From Paguma larvata (lineage: Eukaryota; Chordata; Mammalia; Carnivora; Viverridae), in the NCBI GenBank assembly GCA_030068075.1, contig CM057836.1:71461788-71525787 (forward strand): a stretch of DNA of 64,000 nt, written 5' to 3'. The stretch's first letter is position 1, and every line of letters begins with the position of its first letter. The notes under the pieces were generated by a model. The model did not search any database and was not told the DNA's origin. It saw nothing but the letters and a program-made list of their open reading frames with translations. The position numbers and the translations under genes are program-made. This document shows positions 41,815 through 53,499 of this stretch, piece by piece.

Positions 41815-42100
41815 ATGACGACTTGCCTAAGACCCCCCTCGGAACTCCCCTCTTCCTCCAGGAAGCCTTCCCTCGTCCTCAATACCTGTGATGACCCCCA
41901 TCTCTCCACACCTGCAGTCTGTGGGCTACACTATGGCTCTCATCGAAATCCTTACACGAGTGCCCAATTATTTCGTGTGTGTGTGTGTCCTATGCCCCCA
42001 ACCAGACCCCAGGCAGCTTGCAGGCTGGGCTCTGTCTTATCTCTCCTGAAGTCCCAGAAGCTTCGGCCCAAGGCTGGCACTCAGGAATTCAGGCATTTGT
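41815..42100 (+). repeat. L2 LINE fragment
   Basis: CTTCCTCCAGGAAGCCTTCCC and GGCTGGGCTCTGTCTTATCT then AAGGCTGGCACTCAGGAATTC fit a diverged L2 3' end. Confidence 0.6.
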
Positions 42101-42859
42101 TCTTAACACAAGTAGGGAGTCAAGGACCCGGCTAAATTTTGTGGGGCCTGAAGCTCACGTAACTGGGGGCTCCTCTTTACATGCACATCTGTACAAATAT
42201 ACAATGAGGGGGAAAGCCTTGGAAAGAAGCCATGCAGGTAAGGGGCCAGCAGCTGAAGCCCTACCCACAACAGCAGGACCTCTGTGGTGACAAGGGCCCT
42301 GTCAGCAGTGGGACGGGAAGGAGGAGAGCCAAGGCCCGCTGGGCCACCATCCTCATCTCAAGTGCAGAATCAAGTGCCTGAATTCAAGCTGGTTGGTCTT
42401 CTTCCCTTTCTTTCTCCAGTACTGCTACTGCCCACATCTTCAACCCCATACAAGGACTCTTGGGGCCTCCCTCAGGAGGTCTGCTCAGCCCTGCCCCAAA
42501 GTCCTGCCCTTGGACATGTGTCCAGCTCCACTCCAAGATCTCCCAGTTTCCAAGGCCATTTGCTCTAGCCCTTTGCCTCCATCTCTGTGCTCGGCTGGCC
42601 CCACCACCCCTTCGTGCCAGGCTCTGGGCACTGCCCCTACCACCCAGCAGCAGCTCTGTCCACAAAGCTCCTTGAGGACGCAGTGCTGGCCCCCACCTCG
42701 GGCCTCTGTGCTACCCCTGCTCCCCTTCAGGGATATGAGAGTCTGGGGAACCTGTAGCCCCAGGGAAAACCTCCACCACTCCCCCACCACATACTGCCCT
42801 CTCAGAAGCCAACTAAGAGACATGGAGCACAGCAAAACCAAAGTCTCCTTCTGCACTGG

Positions 42860-43150
42860 TGTTTAGGTCATGGTAAATACACATTTTCCCCTTGCTTTGC
42901 TCACACAGCGCCCTAACTGGAACAGTCTCCCCACTTCCCTTCGGTCTATCTGGATCCTCTTCCATCCTTTGGGAACTCGCTCCAGGCCCATCTCCTCCCA
43001 GAAGCCTTCTGAGTACCAGAGGGCTCCTTCTGCTGAACTCCTAGAATGCCTCCACCAAGTGCACCCACTCAGCCCCCGTATGCCTGACCTGCTCCAACCA
43101 TCAGGTCATCAGGTTAACTCTCCAAGGATGGACTTTTCAACTGCATCTGC
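42860..43150 (+). repeat. L2 LINE fragment
   Basis: CCTAACTGGAACAGTCTCCCC, TTTGGGAACTCGCTCCAGGC and ATCTCCTCCCAGAAGCCTTCTG match the L2 3' region. Confidence 0.65.
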
Positions 43151-43449
43151 TAGTCACTCCAAACAGGCCTCCCACTCCCTGTGCTAGGGCCACAGATGAC
43201 ACACTCCCAGAGCCTCGGGGCCCTAGCTGGGCAAAGATTCTGCTGTTCCCCATGTTGGTTTCGAGCCACAGGCACGTTTTCTCGTTGCTCAGGCTCATTT
43301 TCACCATCGGTGAGGGCGGGATGATAACTAACACCCCCCTCCCGTCCCATCACAGCAATGCCAACAGCATCAGAGCAATGTGAGTCCAGAAAAGAGCTTT
43401 GAACTTTTCTTTGGAAAGGAGCTAGATAAATACAGGGCATGAGGCATTA

Positions 43450-43525
43450 TTTTTCTTTTAATTTTTGTTATTTATTTGTTTGTTTGTTTATTTAAAGAGA
43501 GAATGCAAATGGGGGAGGGGCAGAG
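43450..43525 (-). mobile_element. Felid SINE, antisense, tail-side part of a split copy
   Basis: TTTTCTTTTAATTTTTGTTA and GTTTATTTAAAGAGAGAATG are the tail and CT-rich part of an antisense SINE. The rest of the same copy resumes at 43742, after the inserted element. Confidence 0.93.
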
Positions 43526-43542
43526 GAAGAGAGAGAATCTTA

Positions 43543-43723
43543 AAACAAATTTTTTCAAATGTTTATTTTTGAAAGAGAGAGAGAGAGAGACAGAATCTGA
43601 AGCAGGGTCCACGCCCCGAGCCGTCAGCACAGAGCCCGATGTGGGGCTCAAACCCACAAACTGTGAGATCATGACCTGAAATGAAGTCAGACGCTTAACC
43701 GACTGAGCCACCTAGGTGCCCCA
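43543..43723 (-). mobile_element. Felid SINE, antisense, inserted in another SINE
   Basis: A complete antisense SINE ending GAGCCACCTAGGTGCCCC. It is flanked by a perfect copy of GAAGAGAGAGAATCTTA at 43526-43542 and 43724-43740. That sequence belongs to the outer SINE, so the inner copy inserted later. Confidence 0.96.
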
Positions 43724-43741
43724 GAAGAGAGAGAATCTTAA

Positions 43742-43859
43742 GCAGGCTCCATGCTAAGCACGGAGTCTGATACGGGGCCCGATCCCCCAACTCTGGGATC
43801 ATGACCTAAGCCAAAATCAAGAGTCGGACACTTAATCAACTGAGCCACCCGGGCGCCCC
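43742..43859 (-). mobile_element. Felid SINE, antisense, head-side part of a split copy
   Basis: GCAGGCTCCATGCTAAGCACG to ATCAACTGAGCCACCCGGGCGCCCC completes the outer SINE begun at 43450. Confidence 0.95.
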
Positions 43860-44599
43860 ACAAACTAGTTTTAATATTTCATTTTGCCTAATCAACATCA
43901 AGTTTTTGGCTTTGGTCTAGATAATGGTGACTATCTCAGTGTTATTGGTGGCTATGAATGTCTTCGATTAACAGAGCATGGTCAAATTTGTTCTTCCTAA
44001 GTGTGATTTGGAATACAAACAGTTTCCATAATAATACATGTAGATGCTATTCAACCAATGCAGAGAATGAAATATTGGCATGGGGAAAGCTCCAAGTGAA
44101 AAGTTCTTGTCAAATATGGATCCAAGGACTCTGATTAGAACCGATATGTATGCATGCGTGTTTGTTAATGCACAGAGAAAGGCATGTGGGACATAACACC
44201 AAATGGTGACCAGCACTCGACTCTAGGGATGGGAGTGGGGGTGGGGCTGGCAAACAAAAACTTTTACTTATTGTTCAAACTACTTGCTTGCTTAATGACT
44301 TTTTAACAGTGAGCCTGAGTCAGTTTTTACTTTAAAAACCAATTTTTAAATATTTAATGGAGTCAGACAAAGGAAACAATTAAAAGAGGTCTTGGTGGGA
44401 AAAGCCTGGGACCCACCAATCAAGTGCACCCCCTTTGACGGGCAGATGAGGAACCAGAGGGCCCAAGTGGTCAGAGGACATGCTTCGGGTCAAACAGCTG
44501 GTTTACTCCACCACGAAACCTCCCAGAGCTACCATAATCCCTGCTGAGGAATCTAAAGACAAGATCCTTAAGCTTCCAGGACATGTCCCCCACAGAAAA

Positions 44600-44970
44600 A
44601 GCCCCACACTTCTTGGCCTAGTTTTTCATTCCCTGCTCACTGGCCCCCAAAGTCCCTCTGTCGCCTCATTTCTCACCATTCCCTTTTGCTCCTGCTAAGT
44701 GACATACTTGAATGAAAATCTTACAAGAAACCATTAAATTATACACTACTTCCTTCTTGGAATGTCCTAGCCGATCTCTGTATGTCAATACTCTCCCTCC
44801 TTCAAGGTCTAGACACCTCCTAACCCCCACAGAGTCCAATTCTAATGCCACCATCACCGCAGGTTGACTTCCCACCTCACCCCAGGGAGTATCCCCTTGA
44901 ACTTGCTTCCTTATGTACGTTAGTCACGTGGCACGTGTCACAGTCCACCTAGGACAATTTTCCAACAAGA
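44600..44970 (+). repeat. L2 LINE fragment, left of SINE
   Basis: TTCTTGGAATGTCCTAGCCG and CTCCTTCAAGGTCTAGACACC match the L2 3' region. The copy resumes after the SINE at about 45180. Confidence 0.65.
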
Positions 44971-44981
44971 CCTATTTTCCC

Positions 44982-45168
44982 GGGGCACCTGGGGGGCTCA
45001 GTCGGCTAAGGGTCTTACTTTAGCGCAGGTCATGATCTCACGGTTTGTGAGTTCAAGGCCTGCCTAGGGCTGTCTGCTGTCAGCACACAGCAGCTTCGGA
45101 TCCTTTGTCCCCCTCTCTTTCTGCCTCTTCCCGTCCCTCAAATAAATAAACATTAAAAAAAAAAAAAG
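44982..45168 (+). mobile_element. Felid tRNA-Lys SINE, sense
   Basis: GGGGCACCTGGGGGGCTCAG to AATAAATAAACATTAAAAA. Flanked by CTATTTTCCC and TTATTTTCCC as an imperfect target duplication. Confidence 0.95.
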
Positions 45169-45179
45169 AGTTATTTTCC

Positions 45180-45300
45180 CAGTAAAGCTGCAACCTCCCT
45201 GAGGGCAGGGTCCATGCTGATTCAGTCCACCTTTCTTGCCCTCAGAGTATAATGTCTTGCATAGAGTCAGTCACCACAAAATGTTTAAGTCAGAAAGCAT
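45180..45300 (+). repeat. L2 LINE 3' end, right of SINE
   Basis: CAACCTCCCTGAGGGCAGGG and ATGTCTTGCATAGAGTCAGTC followed by ACAAAATGTTTAAG match the L2 3' terminus. Confidence 0.7.
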
Positions 45301-45458
45301 ATTACTTTGGAACATCTCTTGAAAAATCACATCCTCTTTGGGTGTCTCATGACATACGCATACCTCTATTATAGGTCAGGATACACTGTAATCTAGATCG
45401 GTCGCAAACTTTAATGCTCTGGCACTTTAATACAGCAGAGAGGGGGCCGACCACTTAC

Positions 45459-45622
45459 AGACAGCCTCCCGTGGTTAAGGATACTACTCAGGTAGTTTCT
45501 GGCTTCATTCATCTTTGGCTCATTCTTCTCTGGCAAAGGGATGGAGTCTTTTATCTTCGTGTTGTTCTCCTTCAAACACTGCTCCAGGAGGGCCTCGGCC
45601 AGGAGCAGCTTCCCAAAGTCAT
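45459..45622 (-). CDS. TTC7A: TTC7A coding exon 2 (residues ~62-116)
   Basis: A 164-nt exon encoding (D)[20 protein letters not shown], then [20 protein letters not shown] and [14 protein letters not shown]. The acceptor is TTTTTCAG|AT and the donor GTCT|GTAAGT, ending in phase 0. The Glu in [10 protein letters not shown] falls at residue 71 by this reading. That is the position of the human E71K variant linked to very-early-onset bowel disease (recalled), so the register with the human protein is intact. The first helix is amphipathic; the [13 protein letters not shown] stretch is a likely loop. Confidence 0.97.
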
Positions 45623-47039
45623 CTGAAAAACAGAGCAGTGATCCCCTGAAACTGGTGCCTGTCCCTGTACCACCCAGCCACCCCTGCCCCAGCGCACGAA
45701 TGGCCCCGGTCTGGGCAAATAAATAAAGACACAGTTTTCATAAAGTTAAACAGCCTTTAAAGAAAAAACACAGGCATTCTATCATGGGCATGGTACAAAT
45801 TGCCCCTTTGGGTTTATTTTCTATAGTTTAGTGGTTGGGGAGGCAAAGTTCCCAAGACTTGGGACAAATTCCCAGAATTTCAGAATTTAAAATGAAGGGC
45901 AAAGTCACACCCGTGTCCTATTGTGGGGAATCAGTTCTTAAACCGAGAAGGAATTACTCCTAAATAACAGAAGAGGAAAAATCTGTGATGTGGTTTAATG
46001 CATTTTCATGAGCTCCTAATTTCCACGTAACCAGAAAACCATGGTTTTCTCCATTTTTAAGGTATTTTAACATAATCGGGGATAACCTAGCAACGAAAGC
46101 AGAGTTAAGGCAGGAAGCAGATGTACTACTGTAAGCAGGGCAAACCCTTGCACATGTTTAGCTCTGGCACTTTCTGGAGTTCTCTCACATATGTTAACCT
46201 GTCTCCAGACGTCACCACCTGGCAGGGGAATGCATACTGTTTGGTTCAATCTGCCGTCTCCCCCTGCAGCACTGAACACTCCAGGCTGATGACCATTATA
46301 TCCCTGCTACCACAGAGCGCTGACCCGGGAATGGGTGCGATCCCAGTGCTCAGTGTGTGGGCTTATGGGTTGAGTCTGGTTTCACGATTAGCCTTGGGTG
46401 GCTGTGCTTGGTGTGGCGGATTCACTGCCCCTCCCCTGCAACCAGGGTGAGGACCAGGCCCACCACTCAACACAGGCGCCCAATCAATAGCTGCCGAGTG
46501 AGCTGGAGCCTCTCCGCTACTGGATGAGGAGGCCGTGAGGCTCAGAGAGTTATGTGCCAACCCAAAATGCCTCCAGGAAGGGCTGCTTGGTCCCAAGCCT
46601 TCTCAGAGCTCCTTCTGCTGCCAGGATGGCATTTTTAGACCCACTCAGGAATGCCACTCACTCCTTACTCTCAGCACCACTGCAGTCTGCTCACAACTCA
46701 AAGCCACGGACCCCAAATTGCGGGCCTCTGAAGAGCTTCCCCCCGCAAAAAGGAGAGTTCCTGCAGAGAACACCCTGAAAGCCCAGATCCCAGGGAACAG
46801 TCATACAAGGGTTTTCCTCTCAGGATGCCAGAGCCTGTTAGTGATCCTTTGCTGTCCACCTCATGATTTCGAAAATCAACATTTAGAGAAATGGCCAAAA
46901 GAGGACCTAGTTCAAACTCTGATCCATCACTGGCAGAGCAGAAGTCGGAGGGATCTCTATAAAGGACAACTTGACGACACAGATCGGAATTACTTTTGTG
47001 CAGTCCACTGATTCCACCGTCCCACACCTACAGAGGTCT

Positions 47040-47440
47040 TGGCATGCGTGTAAAATGACGGACCTATAAGGTGATTCCTGCAGTGTTATTCATAATGGCA
47101 GAAAATTAGAGACAACTTTTACGTCCACCAACATGAGGCTGATTAAATAAAGCATGGTATTTCCATAAAAGGGGATACCATGTGCCACGAAAAGGAACGA
47201 GGAAGCTCTGTGCAGTGAAAGAATGAACTCCATGACAAATCGGTAAGAAGGCCAAGTGCACACAGTGGACAGAAACATGTGTTTATGTATGAAAACATGT
47301 GACAGGATATATATTTGATGGCCTTTCTGGCTTATAGGGAAGGTGGCAGAGATGGAGGGAGGCTTTTCATTCTTTAATTTTTGGTTCCTTTGGAAGGTTG
47401 AGCCATGTGACTATATTATCTAGTAAAAAATTAAATTTAA
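47040..47440 (+). repeat. Old LINE-1/HAL1-type 3' fragment
   Basis: GTGTTATTCATAATGGCAGA, ATTAAATAAAGCATGGTATT and GTGACAGGATATATATTTGA resemble ancient L1M/HAL1 3' sequence. Confidence 0.65.
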
Positions 47441-47765
47441 ATCATCAGAGAAAGATAAATATATGATTTCACTCACATGTGGAATTTAAAGAAACACAAC
47501 AAATGAACATAGGGGAAGGGAAGGAAAAGTAAGATAAAAACAGGGAGGCACCATAAGAGACTCCTAAATACAGAGAATAAACTGAGAGTTGCTGAAGGGG
47601 GGGGATGGGCTAAACGGGTGATGGGCAATAAGGAGGACGCTTGTTGGGATGAGCGCTGGGTGTTATATGTAAGTGATGAATCACTAAATTCTACACCTGA
47701 AACCATTATTACGTTGTATGTTAATAACTTGGATTTAAATAAAATTTTAAAAAATTAAAAAAAAG
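47441..47765 (+). mobile_element. Carnivore LINE-1 3' end
   Basis: GATTTCACTCACATGTGGAA, GATGGGCTAAACGGGTGATGG, GAGCGCTGGGTGTTATATGT and GTATGTTAATAACTTGGATT before AAATAAAATTTT are the characteristic 3' UTR of carnivore LINE-1. It is 5'-truncated, with no ORF retained. Confidence 0.93.
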
Positions 47766-47935
47766 AATAAATGTATCAATATTGATTCAGTAATTGTGAC
47801 AAATCTACCATATAATCTAACATATAATAATAGGGAAAATGGGTCTGGGTTATTGGGAATTTTCTATACTATTTTCACAATTTTTCTACAATCCGAAACT
47901 TTTAAAATTTAAAAAGTTTACTTAAAAAATAAAAT

Positions 47936-47964
47936 AAAAGAAAAGAAAAGAAAAGAAAAGAAAA
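47936..47964. repeat. (AAAAG)n repeat
   Basis: About five to six AAAAG units next to the SINE target duplication. Confidence 0.9.
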
Positions 47965-47978
47965 TTTAAATTAACTCA

Positions 47979-48202
47979 GTGGGGCGCCTGGGTGGCTCAG
48001 TCAGTTGAGCGTCCAGCTTCGGCTCAGGTCATGATCTCGCATTTGTGGGTTCGAGCCCCGTATCAGACTCTGTGCTGACAGCTCAGAGCCTGGAGCCTGC
48101 TTCGGATTCTGTGTCTCCCTCTCTCTCTGCCCCTCCCCTGCTCATGCTCTGTCTCCCTCTCTGTCTTTCAAAAACAAAAACAAAAACAAAAACAAGCACG
48201 TT
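47979..48202 (+). mobile_element. Felid tRNA-Lys SINE, sense
   Basis: GGGGCGCCTGGGTGGCTCAG to an AAAAAC-type tail. An 18-bp near-perfect target duplication (AAAATTTAAATTAACTCA / AAAATTTAAATCAACTCA) lies at 47961-47978 and 48203-48220. Confidence 0.97.
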
Positions 48203-48929
48203 AAAATTTAAATCAACTCAAGAATGAAAGGCAATCATCTCTGTTTCCCAATGTCAGCTAAGAGGAGGGGCAGGCTACGCAATGGATGCTCGAGCTGTGG
48301 GCCCCTGGCAAGTTGCTCTCCCCCTCCAACCTGTTTTGCACCTGTTAAACCAGAGGTATGTTTAGGAACCTGCTCCTTCTGAAGGAACTGAGTCCCTCCT
48401 GGCTGCTCTCCGCAGTCCAGGGTGCACCCGCAGCTCCCCACCAGGCCCTGCCTCCGCCACCCAGCTGCCTGCCTGGAGCTCCCCAAGGTACTCATGGGCT
48501 CTGTTGTTCCTTTTGTGCCCAGAGATACCAGCTTCCTTCCCAGCAACCCTTAATCTGGAAATACTCCCCTAGGGCACAACACCTCCCCTCAAAGTAATGG
48601 GAGTGTCCTCTGGACACGTGCTGCTCAAAGTGAGGTGGGGGAACTGGCGTGGATCTGTGTTTGTCACCCAATCCTGCAGAGATGAGTTCAGTTTAGAGTA
48701 CACATTCAGAAATGTTGATAATAATGTGACAAAATAATTTTGAATTTGTTGAATTGAATAATTAGAAAAAATGGGAGGTGGCAGTTTGCGTATCTTATGA
48801 AAGTATCAGAGCACAACAAAACGGGAATTAAAAATACAAAACCCCAAACATGAAAGTAATCCTTCACCGCAGATTGCTCGAGAAGCAGTGCTCTGAACCA
48901 GAACGCCATTTAGTGCACGAGGGGGGCCA

Positions 48930-49045
48930 ATATTTGTTGAGGGCCTACTGAGTGCCAAGTACTTTATTATATGGTAGCATTTAATCTGCACGGCCCTAAA
49001 AGGTAGATACCACTCTCGTTTTATAGATGATAATAAAGATATGCA
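48930..49045 (-). repeat. MIR SINE, antisense
   Basis: ATATTTGTTGAGGGCCTACTG, AGTGCCAAGTACTTTATTAT and TCTCGTTTTATAGATGATAA match the reverse-complement MIR. Confidence 0.8.
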
Positions 49046-49317
49046 ATATTGCTATGGCCTCGGCCCACAATAATAACACAACATAACAATAATTACACAA
49101 CACGGCCACAGAACAGCCTGCCTCTCCTGCATCCCGGGCACAGCAGAGCTTCTGGTAGTTCAGAAATAAAGAACAGTCTAAAAGCTATAAAAAGTAGGTT
49201 CAAAGGTAGCAGGAATTCCAAGTTGTAGGAATTCTAAGCAGGAATTCCGACAGCAATTCCGAGGGCAGGGATCAGGATTGTTCTCATCCTCATATACCTG
49301 TGAGTTTTAGACTGTTC

Positions 49318-49538
49318 CTTTTTTTAAAAATTTTTAAATGTTTATTCATTTTTGAGAGAGAGAGAGAGCATGAGCAGAGGATGGGCGGAGAGAGAGAGGG
49401 GGACAGAGGATCCGAAGCAGGCTCTAGGCCCTGAGATGAGAGCAGTGAGACCAATGTGGGGCTCAAAGTCACAAACCATGAAATGATGACCTGAGTCAAA
49501 GTCGGACAGTCAACCAACTGAGCCACCCAGATGCCCCC
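49318..49538 (-). mobile_element. Felid tRNA-Lys SINE, antisense
   Basis: T-rich tail, GAGAGAGAGAGAGCATGAGC, then ACTGAGCCACCCAGATGCCCC. Perfect 9-bp duplication AGACTGTTC at 49309-49317 and 49539-49547. Confidence 0.96.
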
Positions 49539-50464
49539 AGACTGTTCTATAAACTAACACTTAAGGTCCTTCTCCAGCCTTTTTGCCCCACTTCCTCAAC
49601 CCCACCCAAGGTCTATCCTTTCTTTAGAAGACATAGTAGGTGTTGGGACCTGAACTTTCTTTTCTTCCTTGCCCATGTCTCTTCCCTCTCTACTCTGCCT
49701 TCCTTCCCTTTCTCCTGTCCGTCCCACCATTCCCACTGGCCAATCTATGGGACTGAAGGCATTTGAGAATTAAAAGTTCTAGATTTTCAGTTGTTAAGTA
49801 AGAATCCAGATGGATTAGAGGCTTTCCTGTCCTTTCTTCTCTGAAGGTAAAACATGGCTTTTAATCATCTTCTTGTCTGAAACCTACTTCCTGTCCTGAT
49901 TTGGGTAAAGTATTTCAGCTTCTCCCCTTCCACGGGCATTAGGAAGACCTTCCTGACAGTGACACAGATTCTGGCAGCCCAACCCAGCCCCCTGCCCTGG
50001 GCAGAGGCCCAGAGGAGGTCCCCACTTAATGTCCCCCTCAGACTCCCCATTAACCTGGTTATTGAAGGTCTTTGGCAGCTAGCTTTCCATCTGCTCCCAC
50101 CCTTCTCCAGGCCTCTTTCAGGGCGTTAGGCCACAGGGACCCACTTCAAGGATACCTGCCCCTTCCCCAGAAACCACATTTGCAGGGCGGTGCCCCCTCT
50201 CCACAGCCCGCCAGTCTGCAGGCAGGAAACCTGGTCCCGGCCAGGCAGGCCCTTCCCCACTAAGTCAAATGGGGACACAGTGGTCTCTGCAGCTGCTCAC
50301 CACACAGGACCACAGAGGGCTGGGAACTTCTAACCACAGCGAGAGGGGGAAGAGGCCAAAACTAGTGAGAGGCCACCTGCCTCGAACACACCCCCTCTAA
50401 GTCCAACTGAAGAAATGTTCAGAACAATCTCCAGCTCAGAAAAAAAAAGAAAAAAAAAAAAGAT

Positions 50465-50640
50465 GGGGGTAACTACGGATTATGAGACTCCAGATGGATG
50501 GATAGAGGGGCAGTCATGATAAAGTACGGCTTAAGAATATCAGAATCTAGGTGGTGAATATACAGGTGTTCACTGAAATATTCTTTTAATTTTGCTGTAG
50601 GTTTGAAATTTTCATAATAAAATACTGAGGGGAAAAAAGA
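50465..50640 (+). repeat. Old LINE-1/HAL1-type 3' end
   Basis: GGGGGTAACTACGGATTATG, CAGGTGTTCACTGAAATATTC and GAAATTTTCATAATAAAATACTG match ancient L1M 3' ends. Confidence 0.7.
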
Positions 50641-51049
50641 GACACCCAAGCTGTGAATCAAATACAACGTGTAGCCTTATTTGGATCCTGTTTCTAGCAA
50701 CTGAATTGTAAAATTAAATCATTAGATTTTGAGGGCGGGGTTGTGATAATGGTACAGTGATTTTGCTTTTCCAAAGAGCTCTTATTTGGCAAAAAAGAAA
50801 GGATTATACAATTACATTAAAATAGAAAGCTGCAAAAAAAAAAAACCAAAAAAATGAAATTTTCACTTATTATCTAATCCATCCTATCTCACACCAAATC
50901 ATCCTGTTCATGACATTCTAAGAGACTTACTGAAATCCTAATTTGTCTTTAGAATTCCTTTTGTGTAGCAGACCTCTAATCTTAATTAAGAAAAATGATT
51001 TTTTTTTTTTTAGGATCCCACACTGGCTTCGGATGGTCACCACTTCTTT

Positions 51050-51268
51050 TTCTTTAATTAAATTTTTTAAATGTTTATTTATTTTCGAGAGAGAGACAGA
51101 GCACAAGTCAGGGAGGGGCAGAGAGAAAGGGAGACACAGAATTCGAAGCAGGCTCCAGGCTCTGAGCCGTCAGCAGAGCCCTGACACGTGGGCCGAACTC
51201 GTGAACCGCGAGATCATGACCTGAGCTGAAGTCGGACACTCAACCGACTGAGCCACTCGGGCGCCTCT
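51050..51268 (-). mobile_element. Felid tRNA-Lys SINE, antisense
   Basis: TTTATTTATTTTCGAGAGAG to ACTGAGCCACTCGGGCGCC. Perfect 10-bp duplication CCACTTCTTT at 51040-51049 and 51269-51278. Confidence 0.97.
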
Positions 51269-51986
51269 CCACTTCTTTACGTGTGTGCTTATACACCACC
51301 GTGAATAAATGTCTTTGCAATTAAAAGAAACAAGAGTTCTTTTTAATAAGTACCTACTACGATATTCAGTGTGGGGGAAAAAATAGGCTGGGGTGTAGCT
51401 CAAACAAGACAGTTCATGAGTTCATAATCACTGACGCTGGTTAATGGATACATGCGATCCATTCTTCGGCTTTTTTGATGTTTTGGAAATTTTTCATAAT
51501 ATTCTTTTTTTTTTCTTTAACCACTTGGACGGGTTCTTTGTTTTTACATGAACAAACTCCTTCACGGCCAACCACACTCTGGGGTTCCCCTGCTCCAACC
51601 TGACCAAATCTAAACCGGATGTGAGTTTGAAAGAAAATATACAAACAGTGGCAACCGCCTTCCCCCTGGCTGGGTGGTGGAGGGCAGCCTCCCCTGATAG
51701 GAGGGGGTAGGGGCCCCTCTCCTGACCCTTCACTCCCACCAGACTCCAAAGAGGCCCCCACAGCCGGTCTTCCCCTCCTGCCCCCTGGACTGAAGTAGAT
51801 GCTCTGGGAGTGGTTTTTAGTTTCTGTAGGAAACCTCGCAGAGACAGCAGGGCTCAGGGCCTCAGTCTGTAAAACGGGGTTCAACTGGGGTTTGGCTCCC
51901 CCCTCAATACTTTCCCTCCCTCTCCCAAAATACGTGACTATTGAAGCTTCTGGTCACTGACAGGCCAAGTGGGACATTAAGAATCT

Positions 51987-52208
51987 AGGGGCGCCAGGGT
52001 GGCTAAGCTGGTTAAGCGTCCGACTTCAGCTCAGGTCATACCGTTTGTGAGTTCGAGCCCCGCATCGGGCTCTGTGCGGACAGCTCAGAGCCTGAAGCCT
52101 GCTTCAGATTCTGTGTCTCCCTCTCTGCCCCTCCCCCAGTCATGCTCTGTCTGTCTCTCTTTCTCAAAAATAAATCTTAAAAAAATTATTAAAAACAATT
52201 AAAAAAAA
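51987..52208 (+). mobile_element. Felid tRNA-Lys SINE, sense
   Basis: GGGGCGCCAGGGTGGCTAAG to an A-rich tail. Perfect 8-bp duplication AAGAATCT at 51979-51986 and 52209-52216. Confidence 0.96.
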
Positions 52209-52579
52209 AAGAATCTCTCTTCTGGGCTGGAGGAGGTCAGTGCCTATACCACTCCAAAAAACAGGCCCTCAGTCCCTTGAGTGACCAAGGAACCCCGCAG
52301 AGAGAAAACCAAAAAAGCAGACAGTCCAAAAAGTGCTCCACTCTTGGGTTTTAGGACTCATCTGTTTTCCTAGTGTGCATCTGTGTGGGTGCCTGCCTGT
52401 GTATTGGGACACTGTTTCCAGATTTAACACTGGGAGAGAAATCATGCATAGAACCAAACCCTAAAGTTGGCAGGAGAGACCCCAATGCCCGCCTCAGTCT
52501 CCCTCCTTTTGTGCCAGGTAGTCCCCACCGTGAAGCCAAGTCAGGCCCCCTGTAACCCGCCCCCACCTTCACTAGTAGT

Positions 52580-52740
52580 AGACGCGGTGGCAGGAACTTA
52601 AGCTTTCATACGGGCTCTGCCACATACACATCACATGACCTCTCTGGGCCCTGGGTAAAATGGAGACAATAACTCCTTCTCTACCCACAAGGCTGTTTAT
52701 AAGAATTAAAAAAAAAAAATAGGGAAAGCACTTTATAACC
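52580..52740 (+). repeat. MIR SINE, sense
   Basis: CATACGGGCTCTGCCACATAC, ATGACCTCTCTGGGCCCTGG, GTAAAATGGAGACAATAAC and AGGGAAAGCACTTTATAAC follow the sense MIR order. Confidence 0.78.
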
Positions 52741-53054
52741 ACACTATACCATTTATAAATTATGCCATACCAGTGTTTCCCAATAATGCCTCATAGAATA
52801 TGGTCAAGGCAAGTTTGAGAAATGTGCTATTTATACTTCAATCTTGGCTTATCTATCACAGGCAGGTGAGCATATTAAAGGCTCTGAAAAGTCCTGCGGT
52901 GGAAAAAGAAAAAGTCTGTATAACAATATTGAATCTATTAGGTCCAATTTCTTTACTTTTGGGGCTCCCTAAACTTGATCCTCTTGAGATACTAATTAAT
53001 TAATTACATAACCTCCTTGAGACCTCCAAAGAGCAGTTTAAGAAACTGGACTCA

Positions 53055-53267
53055 GGAGCGCCTGGGTGGCTCATTCGGTTAAGCGGCTGACCTCAGCTCA
53101 GGTCACGATCTCACGGTCTGTGAGTTCGAGCCCTGCATCGGGCTCTGTGATGATGGCTTAGAGCCTGGAGCCTGCTTCAGATTCTGTGTCTCCCACTCTC
53201 TCTGCCCTTCCCCTGCTCACACTCTGTCTCTGTGTCTCTCTAAAATAAATAAACATTAAAAAAAAAA
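53055..53267 (+). mobile_element. Felid SINE, sense, first of a tandem pair
   Basis: AGCGCCTGGGTGGCTCATTC to AATAAATAAACATTAAAAAA. Flanked by AAGAAACTGGACTCA at 53040-53054 and 53268-53282. Confidence 0.97.
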
Positions 53268-53282
53268 AAGAAACTGGACTCA

Positions 53283-53499
53283 AGGGGCGCCTGGGTGGTT
53301 CAGTTTGTTAAGTGTCCGACTTCGGCTCAGGCATGATCTCACGGTTCATGGGTTCAAGCCCCATGTCGGGCTCTGTGCTGACAGCTCAGAGCCTGGAGCC
53401 TGCTTTGGATTCTCTGTCTCCCTCTCTGTCTGCCCCTCCTCCACTTTTTCTCTGCCTCTCAAAAATGAATAAATGTTAAAAAATTAAAAAAAAAAAATA
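53283..53499 (+). mobile_element. Felid SINE, sense, second of a tandem pair
   Basis: GGGGCGCCTGGGTGGTTCAG to an A-rich tail. Flanked by the same AAGAAACTGGACTC sequence at 53268-53282 and 53500-53513, so three copies of the target bracket two elements. Confidence 0.97.

Larger units (their letters stand above)
41703..45458 (-). other. TTC7A: TTC7A intron 2
   Basis: A 3.8-kb intron. It holds L2 fragments (about 41815-42100, 42860-43150, 44600-44970, 45180-45300), a SINE nested in a SINE (43450-43859) and a sense felid SINE (44982-45168) that splits the last L2. The stretch 43860-44590 is AT-rich with no repeat I can name. Confidence 0.85.

Noticed and set aside
43526..43741. Two separated copies of GAAGAGAGAGAATCTTA read as a CRISPR-like or attachment-site repeat
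   Set aside because: They are the target duplication of a SINE inserted in another SINE.
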